7,607 bases of DNA from Pirellulales bacterium (GTDB taxonomy: Bacteria > Planctomycetota > Planctomycetia > Pirellulales > JALHLM01): NCBI GenBank assembly GCA_022844585.1, contig JALHLM010000294.1, positions 1 through 7,607 on the forward strand, given 5' to 3'. A program made the position numbers and the translations under genes. The notes beneath the pieces were generated by a model, which saw only the letters and a program-made list of their open reading frames with translations, ran no database searches and had not been told where the DNA came from. The stretch's first letter is position 1, and each line of letters opens with the position of its first letter. This document shows, one piece after another, positions 1-6,399 of this stretch.

Positions 1-187
1 CAAATGCAGCGGGACGCCACTGAATCCTTTCATCACGTGCCAACAGCATCTGTACTGCTTCTCCCCAACTGAGTCAGCCGGCCAACCTAGAGCCCCACTT
101 TGTGTCACCTCTTGCCGATAGAGGCCGTCATATTTGGAGTGAATTTGATTGGCTGCTCGCCAAACGCTCAGCAAAAATCAAGTCGAA

Positions 188-595
188 TCATGCCCGGCCC
201 CAATTCATCGCGGTGATCGACAACTGCAGCGCCGTGGCGATCGAAACCCAGACCAGGTAGGGAACTTGGGCGATCGCCGCCCAGCGATAGTGCCGCCACA
301 CGGCGATCATCATCCAGATAATCGTGCCCCAGACGATGAGGATGTCCACGGCCGCCAGCGGCAGATTGCGCATCCCGAACTGAATGGGCGTAAAGATCAG
401 ATTCGCCACGAGGTTGATGGCGAACGGCGCCGCGGCCCGCCATGGAACTTTGCCGCGAAACGCCTGCAACAAGATGAACCCGAAGCTGACGAAGATGATC
501 GGATAGAGGATTTGCCAGATGAGTCCGATGGTGGCCGGCGCCGGCGTCCAACCGGGCTTTTCGAGCGCGTTGTACCAGGCCATCCAGTCGTCCAT
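188..595 (-). CDS. tspO: TspO/MBR-family membrane protein, short form
   Basis: This 135-residue, very hydrophobic protein belongs to the TspO/MBR (peripheral benzodiazepine receptor-like) family. Visible family signatures are WYNALEKPGWTPAPATIG..W at residues 7-27, the central INLVANLIFTP segment at 60-70, and the C-terminal PYLVWVSIATALQLSI..MNW at 112-132. Family members bind porphyrins and cholesterol-like ligands in the membrane and in some bacteria regulate tetrapyrrole or stress responses. Canonical proteins are about 150-160 residues with five helices. This one begins directly at the loop after helix 1, and I see no in-frame hydrophobic helix upstream, so only four helices (about 24-45, 52-73, 78-100, 106-130) are evident. 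The ATG at 595 has a GGGA about eight bases upstream. It follows the methyltransferase gene by about 67 bases and is probably the last gene of the same operon. Family assignment is firm; ligand and role are inferred. Confidence 0.88.
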   Translation of the reverse strand: MDDWMAWYNALEKPGWTPAPATIGLIWQILYPIIFVSFGFILLQAFRGKVPWRAAAPFAINLVANLIFTPIQFGMRNLPLAAVDILIVWGTIIWMMIAVWRHYRWAAIAQVPYLVWVSIATALQLSITAMNWGRA

Positions 596-662
596 CTGAT
601 TTTCCCACCGACTTCAATTACTTTCATGGGCGTACGTCGAGTACTCGTCGCCGCCAACGCAT

Positions 663-1775
663 TCAACGATTTCCATTGGCTGACAACGCCGGCCGGCGAA
701 CTGGGTTGCGCTGGGCGGCCGGCGCAAAGCGATAGTGTGAAACGTACCACTCCTCGCCGCCGTACATGCCGAACATTTCCTCGCCAGCCAGGAATAGGAG
801 TCGCCACTTGCGGAACCAGCGGGTGGCTCCGCGGCGTCCGTGCGTCTCGGCGAGAACATCAAGCAGTTCTCCGCGATGCCGTTCCATGTTCGCGATCCAG
901 GCCGCAGCCGTGCGGGCGTAGTGCTGTCCGTTCCAGCGCCATTGCTGCTCTAACTGCATGCCGCCGCCGCACTCGGGCAGCCAACGGTCGCTCGGCATCA
1001 TGCCGCCGCTGAAGAAATTGCGCCCCATCCAATCGGTGGCCCGCCCGTCGCTGAAAGCGTAAGCATATTGGCGATGACAAAAGATGTGCACGAACAGCTT
1101 GCCGCCAGGCGCGAGCCAGCTTGCGATTCGTTCGAACACGCGCCGGTGATTGCGCAGGTGCTCAAACATCTCGACGCTGACCACGCGATCATATTCGTCA
1201 TCGGCCTCGAAGTCGTTCATATCCGCGGTGATCACGCGCAGACGCTCGGAGAAGCCTCGTCGCGACGCTTCCGCCAGGATGTGTTGTCGCTGGCTGTGAG
1301 AATTCGACACCGCCGTCACGCGCAGAGTTGCATACTGCTCCAACATCCAGAAGGTCAGCGAGCCCCAGCCGCAGCCTAACTCGAGTACGCGCTGGCCGTC
1401 TTCCAGTTCGGCGTGCAGCGACGTCTGCTGGAGTGCGGCCGTTTCGGCCTCCGCCAGCGTGGTCACGCCATCAGGCCAGTAGCAACTGCTATATTTCAAA
1501 CGCGGCCCGAGCACCAGGCGATAGAACGCGGCAGGCACCTCGTAATGTTGTGCATTGGCCAACTCTGGCACATGGGCGATCGGGCCGTCCAGCGACTGAT
1601 CGCGAAACTGAAGTTGCCGCAACGCGGTGGCTTCCGGCCCTCCTCGGTTGAGCGCGCGGAGTTGCGCGGCGCACAGGCGGCGGATCGCCAAGCGCACGAG
1701 CGGCAGCGGCGTCCACCCTTGCTCGACTGCGTCAATCAATCCGGCCGTAATGCTGTCACTGAGTGATTGAGCCAT
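663..1775 (-). CDS. SAM-dependent methyltransferase, CFA/coclaurine N-methyltransferase-like
   Basis: This is a class I SAM-dependent methyltransferase of the cyclopropane-fatty-acid synthase superfamily, about 370 residues. From the ATG at 1775 the order is: a variable N-terminal helical region (1-75), QHYEVPAAFYRLVLG (76-90), YSSCYW (95-100), the SAM motif LELGCGWGSL (131-140), the VEMFEH catalytic-base region (201-206), FVHIFCHRQYAYAF (228-241), FFSGGMMPS (254-262) and the terminal GEEWYVSHY. The CHRQYAYAF, GGMMPS, NGQHYARTAAAW and GEEW blocks resemble plant coclaurine N-methyltransferase more than E. coli Cfa, so the acceptor could be an amine, a lipid or another small molecule. His230 and Glu205 match the E. 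coli Cfa bicarbonate ligands His266 and Glu239, while the Cys139 position is Ser. The start overlaps the end of the DUF1295 gene by 20 bases. A GTG at 1784 is an alternative start, and neither has a clear ribosome binding site. Family certain, substrate unknown. Confidence 0.92.
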   Translation of the reverse strand: MAQSLSDSITAGLIDAVEQGWTPLPLVRLAIRRLCAAQLRALNRGGPEATALRQLQFRDQSLDGPIAHVPELANAQHYEVPAAFYRLVLGPRLKYSSCYWPDGVTTLAEAETAALQQTSLHAELEDGQRVLELGCGWGSLTFWMLEQYATLRVTAVSNSHSQRQHILAEASRRGFSERLRVITADMNDFEADDEYDRVVSVEMFEHLRNHRRVFERIASWLAPGGKLFVHIFCHRQYAYAFSDGRATDWMGRNFFSGGMMPSDRWLPECGGGMQLEQQWRWNGQHYARTAAAWIANMERHRGELLDVLAETHGRRGATRWFRKWRLLFLAGEEMFGMYGGEEWYVSHYRFAPAAQRNPVRRPALSANGNR

Positions 1776-2556
1776 CGGATTCACGGGGAAACCAGGGAAA
1801 GAATGGGCTAGTGGAGCGCTGATATTCCCGATACGGTTCGCCGCGCGAACGTAGCGCCTGGGCCTCGGTGGGCGGAATTCCGGTCACTCGCAGAATGAAA
1901 TACAGCATCAACATGGGCCAGAGGATCGTCACCCATCCTGCGGGCGCCCCGAGCGCGAACGCGACGTAAGCCCACCAGTGCAGCCATTCGAAAAAGTAGT
2001 TCGGATGCCGCGAATAACGCCAAATCCCTTCACGACAAACGCGGCCGCGATTGCTCGGATCAGCCCGAAAGGCCGCTAGTTGTCGATCAGCAATTCCTTC
2101 GCCAACAATCGCAACGAGCCAGATCCCCAGTCCCAGTCCGTCGAACCATCCCAGCGGATGCGTATTCCTTGCGGCAAGGAACATCGGGACGGCGAACAGC
2201 ACGGCCCCGACCGCCTGGTATTGAAAGAACCGAAACAGTCGAGCTTGGGCTTGCTCGCCCCACTGGCGTTTGAGGTCGACGTAGCGGCCATCTTCCGGCT
2301 GGGTCGACACCCGCCAAAGAACGTAGCCGCCAAGTCGCAGCGCCCAGACTGCGATCAACGCGGCGACCAGGAGTCGGCGTTCCCAGGGCGCATCTCCACC
2401 GAATATCGCGTACGTCGCCCCTAGGACGCCCACGCCGAACGTCCACGCGACGTCGACGACGCCGGCATCGCCGGTGCGGCGCTGTACGAACCAGACGACC
2501 ACCATCACGAGCGCCATCGCCAGCCAGCCGATGAGTAGCAACAGCCCAGCATTCAT
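1756..2556 (-). CDS. DUF1295 / steroid 5-alpha-reductase-like membrane protein
   Basis: This 266-residue integral membrane protein belongs to the DUF1295 family, related to the C-terminal domain of steroid 5-alpha-reductases and isoprenylcysteine methyltransferases. Hydrophobic segments lie near 4-24, 33-52, 61-81, 112-130, 138-154 and 193-222. The diagnostic block is GEGIADRQLAAFRAD (152-166), followed by REGIWRYSRHPNYFFEW (175-191), the nicotinamide-cofactor-type signature of the superfamily, and a C-terminal EAQALRSRGEPYREYQRSTSPFFPW (231-255). By family it probably reduces a double bond in a membrane lipid, using NADPH; this is inference. Its ATG overlaps the TGA of the upstream CFA-like gene in an ATGA arrangement, and its own end overlaps the next methyltransferase, so it is translationally embedded in the operon. 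DUF1295 genes commonly accompany CFA-like and DUF1365 genes in bacterial lipid clusters. Confidence 0.92.
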   Translation of the reverse strand: MNAGLLLLIGWLAMALVMVVVWFVQRRTGDAGVVDVAWTFGVGVLGATYAIFGGDAPWERRLLVAALIAVWALRLGGYVLWRVSTQPEDGRYVDLKRQWGEQAQARLFRFFQYQAVGAVLFAVPMFLAARNTHPLGWFDGLGLGIWLVAIVGEGIADRQLAAFRADPSNRGRVCREGIWRYSRHPNYFFEWLHWWAYVAFALGAPAGWVTILWPMLMLYFILRVTGIPPTEAQALRSRGEPYREYQRSTSPFFPWFPRESDGSITQ

Positions 2557-3800
2557 ACGGCGACGGCCTCGCGCTCCGCCATTGCTCGTGGCAGGCGTTG
2601 CGCCTCAGGATGCAGCTCAGGCAGGCGGCACTCCGGCTTGGCGAACAGCATCTGCACGACGTTCACGCGGCGTTCCAGAAAGCAGGCCTCGCAGTAGGCG
2701 AAGTAGTAGTCCCACATGCGGATGAATCGCTCGTCGAAGCCCAGGCGACGCACCTGGTCGATGTTCTGCCAGAAATTGTTCCGCCAAGCGCGTAACGTGA
2801 GGGCATATTGCGGGGCGAAATCCTCCAATTGCACCAGTCGCAGGTCCGACGAACGTGTGGCCGCTTGCAGGAGCGCGGTGATCGACGGGAGGCAGCCGCC
2901 GGGAAAGATATACGTGCCGATGAAGTCGGCGCTGCGCGTGTGCGCGGAGAAGTCCTGGTCGCGGATCACGATGCCCTGGAGCAGCATGGCGCCGTCCGGC
3001 TTCAGCAGTCGGCCGCATTGCCGAAAGAACTCGCCGAAATAGCGATGCCCCACGGCTTCGATCATCTCGATCGAGACGAGTTTGTCGAATTGTCCCTCGA
3101 GGTCGCGATAGTCCTGCTTCAACAGCCGAATGCGACGGTCGACATTTGCCTTGGCGAAGCGTTCGGCGGCGAGCCGATACTGCTCGTCCGAGATCGTGGT
3201 GGTCGTCACTCGGCAACCGTACTCTTCCGCGGCATGTATCGCCAGACCGCCCCATCCAGTGCCGATCTCCAACAGATGATCGGAAGATTGGAGCCGCAAC
3301 TGGTCGCAGGCGCGTTGCATCTTGGCGATCGAGGCCTCGCGCAATGAGTCGCCGGGATGCTCAAAAATGCCGGACGAGTAGCAGAGCGTGTCGTCAAGAA
3401 AGAGTCGAAAAAAGTCGTTGCCCAGGTCGTAGTGCGCGTGGATGTTGCTGCGCGCCATGCGGCGGGTGTTGGCATGCCACCAGCTTACGGCGCGAGCCAA
3501 CCACTGCGCGGCGAGCGCCGCTCCCCGGTCCAGCCGCGAGGTCAATTCCATATTGCGGATGAAGATCCGCACGAGCGCGGTCAGATCGTCGCACGACCAA
3601 TCGCCGTCGATGAGGGCTTCGGCCGCTCCCAGGCTTCCGCCCAGCGCCAGGCGGCGATAGCAGCGCGGGTTGTGAAGGGTTACGGTCGCGTGCAGATCGC
3701 TCTGGCCGTCGCCGAAGCTACGGCAAGACGCTCCGTCCCGCCAGGTGATATGGCCGCGTTCGAGTCGTTCGAGCGACCGGACGACGAATCTCTCAAACAC
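2553..3800 (-). CDS. Cyclopropane-fatty-acyl-phospholipid synthase-family methyltransferase
   Basis: This 415-residue protein has the full domain plan of Cfa-type enzymes, which use SAM to alkylate double bonds of membrane acyl chains. Visible elements are an N-terminal lipid-binding-like region (1-110), HAHYDLGNDFF (121-131), LCYSSGIF (139-146), the SAM motif LEIGTGWGGLA (177-187), SIEMIEAVGHRYF (243-255), TYIFPGGCLPS (296-306) and EDFAPQYALTLRAW (326-339). Compared from memory with E. coli Cfa, Glu239 is kept (Glu248), but Cys139 is Ser143 and His266 is Gln275, so the bicarbonate site is altered. This pattern suits DUF1365-linked homologues that make methylated, methylene or furan-precursor acyl chains rather than cyclopropanes; that function is inferred. 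I chose the GTG at 3800 because AGGAGA lies five bases before it. A longer version from 3830 would overlap the DUF1365 gene by 38 bases, whereas this one overlaps by 8. Confidence 0.94.
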   Translation of the reverse strand: MFERFVVRSLERLERGHITWRDGASCRSFGDGQSDLHATVTLHNPRCYRRLALGGSLGAAEALIDGDWSCDDLTALVRIFIRNMELTSRLDRGAALAAQWLARAVSWWHANTRRMARSNIHAHYDLGNDFFRLFLDDTLCYSSGIFEHPGDSLREASIAKMQRACDQLRLQSSDHLLEIGTGWGGLAIHAAEEYGCRVTTTTISDEQYRLAAERFAKANVDRRIRLLKQDYRDLEGQFDKLVSIEMIEAVGHRYFGEFFRQCGRLLKPDGAMLLQGIVIRDQDFSAHTRSADFIGTYIFPGGCLPSITALLQAATRSSDLRLVQLEDFAPQYALTLRAWRNNFWQNIDQVRRLGFDERFIRMWDYYFAYCEACFLERRVNVVQMLFAKPECRLPELHPEAQRLPRAMAEREAVAV

Positions 3801-4581
3801 GCGCTTCTCCTGACATGGCGGCGGAATCAATGACCGAACGATGTTTCGGATGCGGATGAAACGGGCAGCCCTTCCACCACAACCGCACCGCCTGCCAATA
3901 GATGGCGAGCGCCACGCGTTGGGTCTGCAGGGGATAGCGCCACACCAGCCGGCGCAGGTTGGCTGTCGACCAAGGCCGGCGCTGCAGTTGCAGCGTCGCT
4001 TGATGCACGCGCTCCGCCGACTCGCAGTTCTCGATGTCGACCGTCAGCGCTTCACCGGGCGGAGTGAGGCGCCAGCGGTAGTGCTGCGACATCGGCATGA
4101 AAGGGGAAACATGAAAGCGCTTCTCGATGGACTCGCTTAACCCGCCTGCGGCGAATTGGTCCGGCCGCAGCAAGTAGCAATGCCGCTCGCCCCATGGCGT
4201 GTTTCGCACTTCGGCGATGACGGCAGCAAGCGCGTCATTGTCGGCGCGGTGGCAAAAGAAAAACGACACCGGGTTCATCAGATAACCCCAGTACCGCGCC
4301 TGCGTGAGCAGTCGCACCGAACCGATTGGGGCATCAATGCCTGCTGCCGCAATCCGGTCCAAGACCGCATCCTTGAGAGGTACGCTCGGGTCGCCGAAGT
4401 GATCCTCGCGTCGGATCGTGGCCACGCCGCGACGGCCGGCCGACCACAGCCAGCTCCCGCGAAACGCCGTGCCCAGCTCATCCAGGTCGACCATCGGCAG
4501 TGCGATCGCGTACCAAAACTCATGCGGTACGGGCCGCAATCGGCGATGGCGCACCCAACCTTCGTAAATGCAGCTGTTCAT
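3793..4581 (-). CDS. DUF1365 family protein (fatty-acid modification cluster)
   Basis: This 262-residue protein matches the DUF1365 family throughout. Key blocks are RHRRLRPVPHEFWYAIALPMVDLDEL (11-36), EDHFGDP (59-65), LLTQARYWGYLMNPVSFFFC (91-110), IAEVRNTPWGERHCYLL (122-138) and KRFHVSPFMPM (154-164). No signal peptide is evident. DUF1365 genes are almost always found beside an FAD-dependent oxidoreductase and a CFA-like methyltransferase, as here. In the Rhodobacter furan fatty acid pathway, proteins from such clusters carry out methylation, desaturation and oxygen insertion; as I recall, the DUF1365 member is linked to the oxygenation step, but I hold that mapping loosely. Conserved His, Asp and Glu residues could bind metal, which is inference. 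It starts nine bases after the oxidoreductase stop codon and overlaps the CFA-like gene by eight bases. Family sure, biochemical role uncertain. Confidence 0.92.
   Translation of the reverse strand: MNSCIYEGWVRHRRLRPVPHEFWYAIALPMVDLDELGTAFRGSWLWSAGRRGVATIRREDHFGDPSVPLKDAVLDRIAAAGIDAPIGSVRLLTQARYWGYLMNPVSFFFCHRADNDALAAVIAEVRNTPWGERHCYLLRPDQFAAGGLSESIEKRFHVSPFMPMSQHYRWRLTPPGEALTVDIENCESAERVHQATLQLQRRPWSTANLRRLVWRYPLQTQRVALAIYWQAVRLWWKGCPFHPHPKHRSVIDSAAMSGEARV
3806..3811 (-). promoter_or_regulatory. Shine-Dalgarno site deciding the GTG start of the CFA-like gene
   Basis: On the minus strand AGGAGA is followed by five bases and then GTG at 3800. It is the clearest ribosome binding site in the cluster, and it lies inside the last codons of the DUF1365 gene. 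It supports the GTG rather than the upstream in-frame start at 3830, for which no comparable motif is visible. Confidence 0.65.
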
Positions 4582-4582
4582 C

Positions 4583-4597
4583 GGGGTCCGCTACCCC
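4583..4597 (-). promoter_or_regulatory. Small hairpin across the oxidoreductase/DUF1365 junction
   Basis: The minus strand reads GGGGT, a five-base loop AGCGG, then ACCCC, a perfect 5-bp stem. It includes the oxidoreductase TAG stop codon and sits directly before the DUF1365 ATG, covering the only purine-rich stretch (AAGGGG) that could act as a ribosome binding site. A ribosome finishing the upstream gene would melt it, so translational coupling is possible. The stem is short and could be chance. Confidence 0.3.
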
Positions 4598-5880
4598 TTC
4601 ATTGCCAGTACCGGCGCAGGCGTATCGCATGCACCGGGAGGAGACAGAAGTTTCGCGCAGACGGCCTCCGCGCTTCGGACGCCATCCTCGTGGAAGCCAT
4701 TACCCCAATAGGCGCCGCAAAACGAAGTGCGATTCGGCCCGATAAATTCGTCGTGGCGACGCTGCGCGGCGCGGCGGCTGATCGCAAACACCGGATGGTG
4801 ATACGTCAATTGCCGCAGGACGGCATCCGCACGAATTCCACCCACGTCGTTCAGCGTCACGCAGTAGTCGCGACGCGACGAAAGCCGCTGCAAGCGGTTC
4901 ATATGGTAGGTCACCGTCGACTTCTCACGATGGCTGAGCGGAACACGGTAATTCCAACTCGCCCAGGCCCGCTTGAGTCTGGGCAGAACCGACGGATCGT
5001 TGTGGAGCGTGACCTCGTTGGCCTCGTAGCGAAACGCGCCGAGTACCGCCCGCTCCGTACGCGTGGCCTGATCGCCCAGAATCGATAAGGCCTGGTCGCT
5101 ATGGCAAGCGAAAATCACGTGATCGAATAGCTCCATCTCGCGGTGCGGGAATCGTAGTTCCACTCCGTCGGGCTGACGATGCATACTCGCCACCGGGGAA
5201 TTCAGCACAACCTCGCGGGGCAGCCGCCGTAGTAGCGCCTCGACATAACGCCGCGATCCGCCACGAATCACCCGCCATTGCGGGCGATCGCTGAGGGACA
5301 ACAACCCGTGGTTGCGATAGAACTCCACGATGAACCGCATGGGGAAGCGGCGAAAGTCGTCGTGAGGACATGACCACACAGCCGAACCCATGGGCAGGAA
5401 GTATTGCTCGACAAACTCCCTGGAATAGCCACGGCAATCGAGGTAGTCGCCCACCGACCAGCGGTCATCCGCCTCCGCTTCGACCTCCTGAGACTCACGG
5501 CCGAAACGCAGCCAGTCGCGCAGCAACCGATGAAAGCCTGGGCGGAAGAGGTTCCGTCGCTGAGCGAAAAGCCCGTTCAGACCCGTACCGGCGTACTCTA
5601 GTCCGGAGCGGTCGCAGCGGACGCTGAAGCTCATGTCGGTCGGCTGCGAGGCAACGCCCAATTCCTCCAGCAGTCGGGTGAAACGCGGGTACGTACGATC
5701 ATTGAAGACGATAAAGCCGGTATCGACGGCCACGATCCCCTGGGGTTCGGGCACATCGATCGTGTTTGTGTGGCCGCCGACGTAGCTCGCCGCCTCGAAC
5801 ACCGTCACGTCGTGCGCGTGCCGGAGGCGATAGGCACAGCAGAGCCCCGATACCCCCGCGCCAATGACCGCGATTCTCAT
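4591..5880 (-). CDS. FAD-dependent oxidoreductase (flavin amine oxidase fold, NAD(P)-binding Rossmann-like)
   Basis: This 429-residue flavoprotein opens with a classic dinucleotide-binding motif, AVIGAGVSGLCCAYRL (4-19), followed by the acidic residue ending the second strand, VFEA (27-30), and GGHTNT (35-40). Further family markers are VDTGFIVFNDRTYP (52-65), the SFSV strand (84-87), PMGSAVWS, FACHSDQAL and the C-terminal FAD-contacting GAYWGNGFHEDGVRSAEAV. It resembles the oxidoreductases paired with DUF1365 and CFA-like genes and, more distantly, amine oxidases and phytoene desaturase-type enzymes. In Rhodobacter sphaeroides such a protein is implicated in dehydrogenating methylated acyl chains on the way to furan fatty acids; the same role here is inferred. 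It is the first gene of the operon, with DUF1365 nine bases downstream. No strong Shine-Dalgarno precedes the ATG, but the Rossmann motif begins at residue 4, so the start is well placed. Confidence 0.95.
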   Translation of the reverse strand: MRIAVIGAGVSGLCCAYRLRHAHDVTVFEAASYVGGHTNTIDVPEPQGIVAVDTGFIVFNDRTYPRFTRLLEELGVASQPTDMSFSVRCDRSGLEYAGTGLNGLFAQRRNLFRPGFHRLLRDWLRFGRESQEVEAEADDRWSVGDYLDCRGYSREFVEQYFLPMGSAVWSCPHDDFRRFPMRFIVEFYRNHGLLSLSDRPQWRVIRGGSRRYVEALLRRLPREVVLNSPVASMHRQPDGVELRFPHREMELFDHVIFACHSDQALSILGDQATRTERAVLGAFRYEANEVTLHNDPSVLPRLKRAWASWNYRVPLSHREKSTVTYHMNRLQRLSSRRDYCVTLNDVGGIRADAVLRQLTYHHPVFAISRRAAQRRHDEFIGPNRTSFCGAYWGNGFHEDGVRSAEAVCAKLLSPPGACDTPAPVLAMKG

Positions 5881-5921
5881 GCAATTGCGCCGATCAGCCC
5901 CAAATGGCAGTCTTCCAGGGA

Positions 5922-5927
5922 GTTATA
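5922..5927 (-). promoter_or_regulatory. Possible -10 element of the lipid operon promoter
   Basis: The minus strand carries TATAAC about 42 bases before the oxidoreductase ATG, in a place suitable for a -10 box. A poor -35 match, CTGTGC, lies about 18 bases further upstream and falls in the right arm of the inverted repeat at 5943-5964. This is a weak, position-based suggestion, and an alternative-sigma promoter cannot be excluded. Confidence 0.22.
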
Positions 5928-5942
5928 GGCGCGACAGTCCTA

Positions 5943-5980
5943 CTCGCACAGTGCCTGGTGCGAGGTTTTTCGGGGAAAAC
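5943..5980. repeat. Two adjacent inverted repeats upstream of the lipid operon
   Basis: The first repeat is CTCGCAC (5943-5949), an eight-base loop, and GTGCGAG (5958-5964), a perfect 7-bp stem. The second follows without a gap: GTTTT (5965-5969), six bases, and AAAAC (5976-5980), extendable by a T-G and a C-G pair. Read on the plus strand, the first stem followed by GTTTTT looks like a rho-independent terminator, but no plus-strand gene lies before it. Read with the operon on the minus strand, it sits 63 to 100 bases before the start codon, where an operator or leader structure could act. Confidence 0.5.
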
Positions 5981-6399
5981 TGGTCGGGCGAAGTGCACTC
6001 TCTGAAACGCAGGCTGCCGGGTAGCGCGCCACCACTTGCTGGGATACGCCAAATCAGAAGCTGCAAGGCGATCGAGGGATCGACTCCCGCGTCCAACACC
6101 AAGGCTTGAACGCCGTTGCCTTCAGCAGGCTCGCGTGACGTAGGTCTTCAGGATCTGATCACCAAACGCCGGAATAGGACGTTCAATCCTGGTTGGTCAG
6201 GCTTCGGCCCATCCGAATTCCCACCAGCCGCAGGCGACATCGGCGCTGTACTCAACGTCGCCCAATGGAAAATCGCGGCAAACTGGTCTCATCAGGTTCG
6301 AGATCATCAAGCCGTCATCGTCCAATACCTTGCGATTCTACGGTCGACCGAGAGTCTTTATGAAAAGCGTTGCTTCCGGCGTACTTGTGCGACAAGGGT

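Larger units (their letters stand above)
5881..6399. other. Intergenic region without a convincing gene
   Basis: About 520 bases lie between the oxidoreductase start and the end of the integrase remnant. Apart from the inverted repeats and possible promoter near the left end, I recognise nothing. Frames stay open on both strands (for example plus 5864-6109, and minus from about 6146 to 5924), but none has both a good start site and family-like features. It may hold the operon's regulatory region plus decayed mobile DNA next to the recombinase fragment. Confidence 0.5.

Noticed and set aside
1..49. Open minus-strand frame starting with ATG at 49 and running off the window, with GGGGAG eleven bases upstream
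   Set aside because: Only 16 codons are visible with no family resemblance; it may be the start of the next gene but cannot be supported here. The rest of 1-187 shows no gene or clear terminator.
168..617. 149-residue minus-strand frame overlapping TspO
   Set aside because: It is an out-of-frame shadow of the TspO gene, whose translation has clear family motifs.
149..1012. 287-residue plus-strand open frame
   Set aside because: Antisense to TspO and the CNMT-like gene; arginine-rich composition typical of a shadow frame.
4156..5088. 310-residue plus-strand open frame
   Set aside because: It lies antisense to the DUF1365 and FAD oxidoreductase genes; long antisense frames are expected in GC-rich DNA and its sequence resembles no family.
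6290..6310. GGTTCGAGAT resembling a tRNA T-loop, next to an integrase remnant
   Set aside because: No matching acceptor stem, anticodon arm or D-arm could be formed around it.
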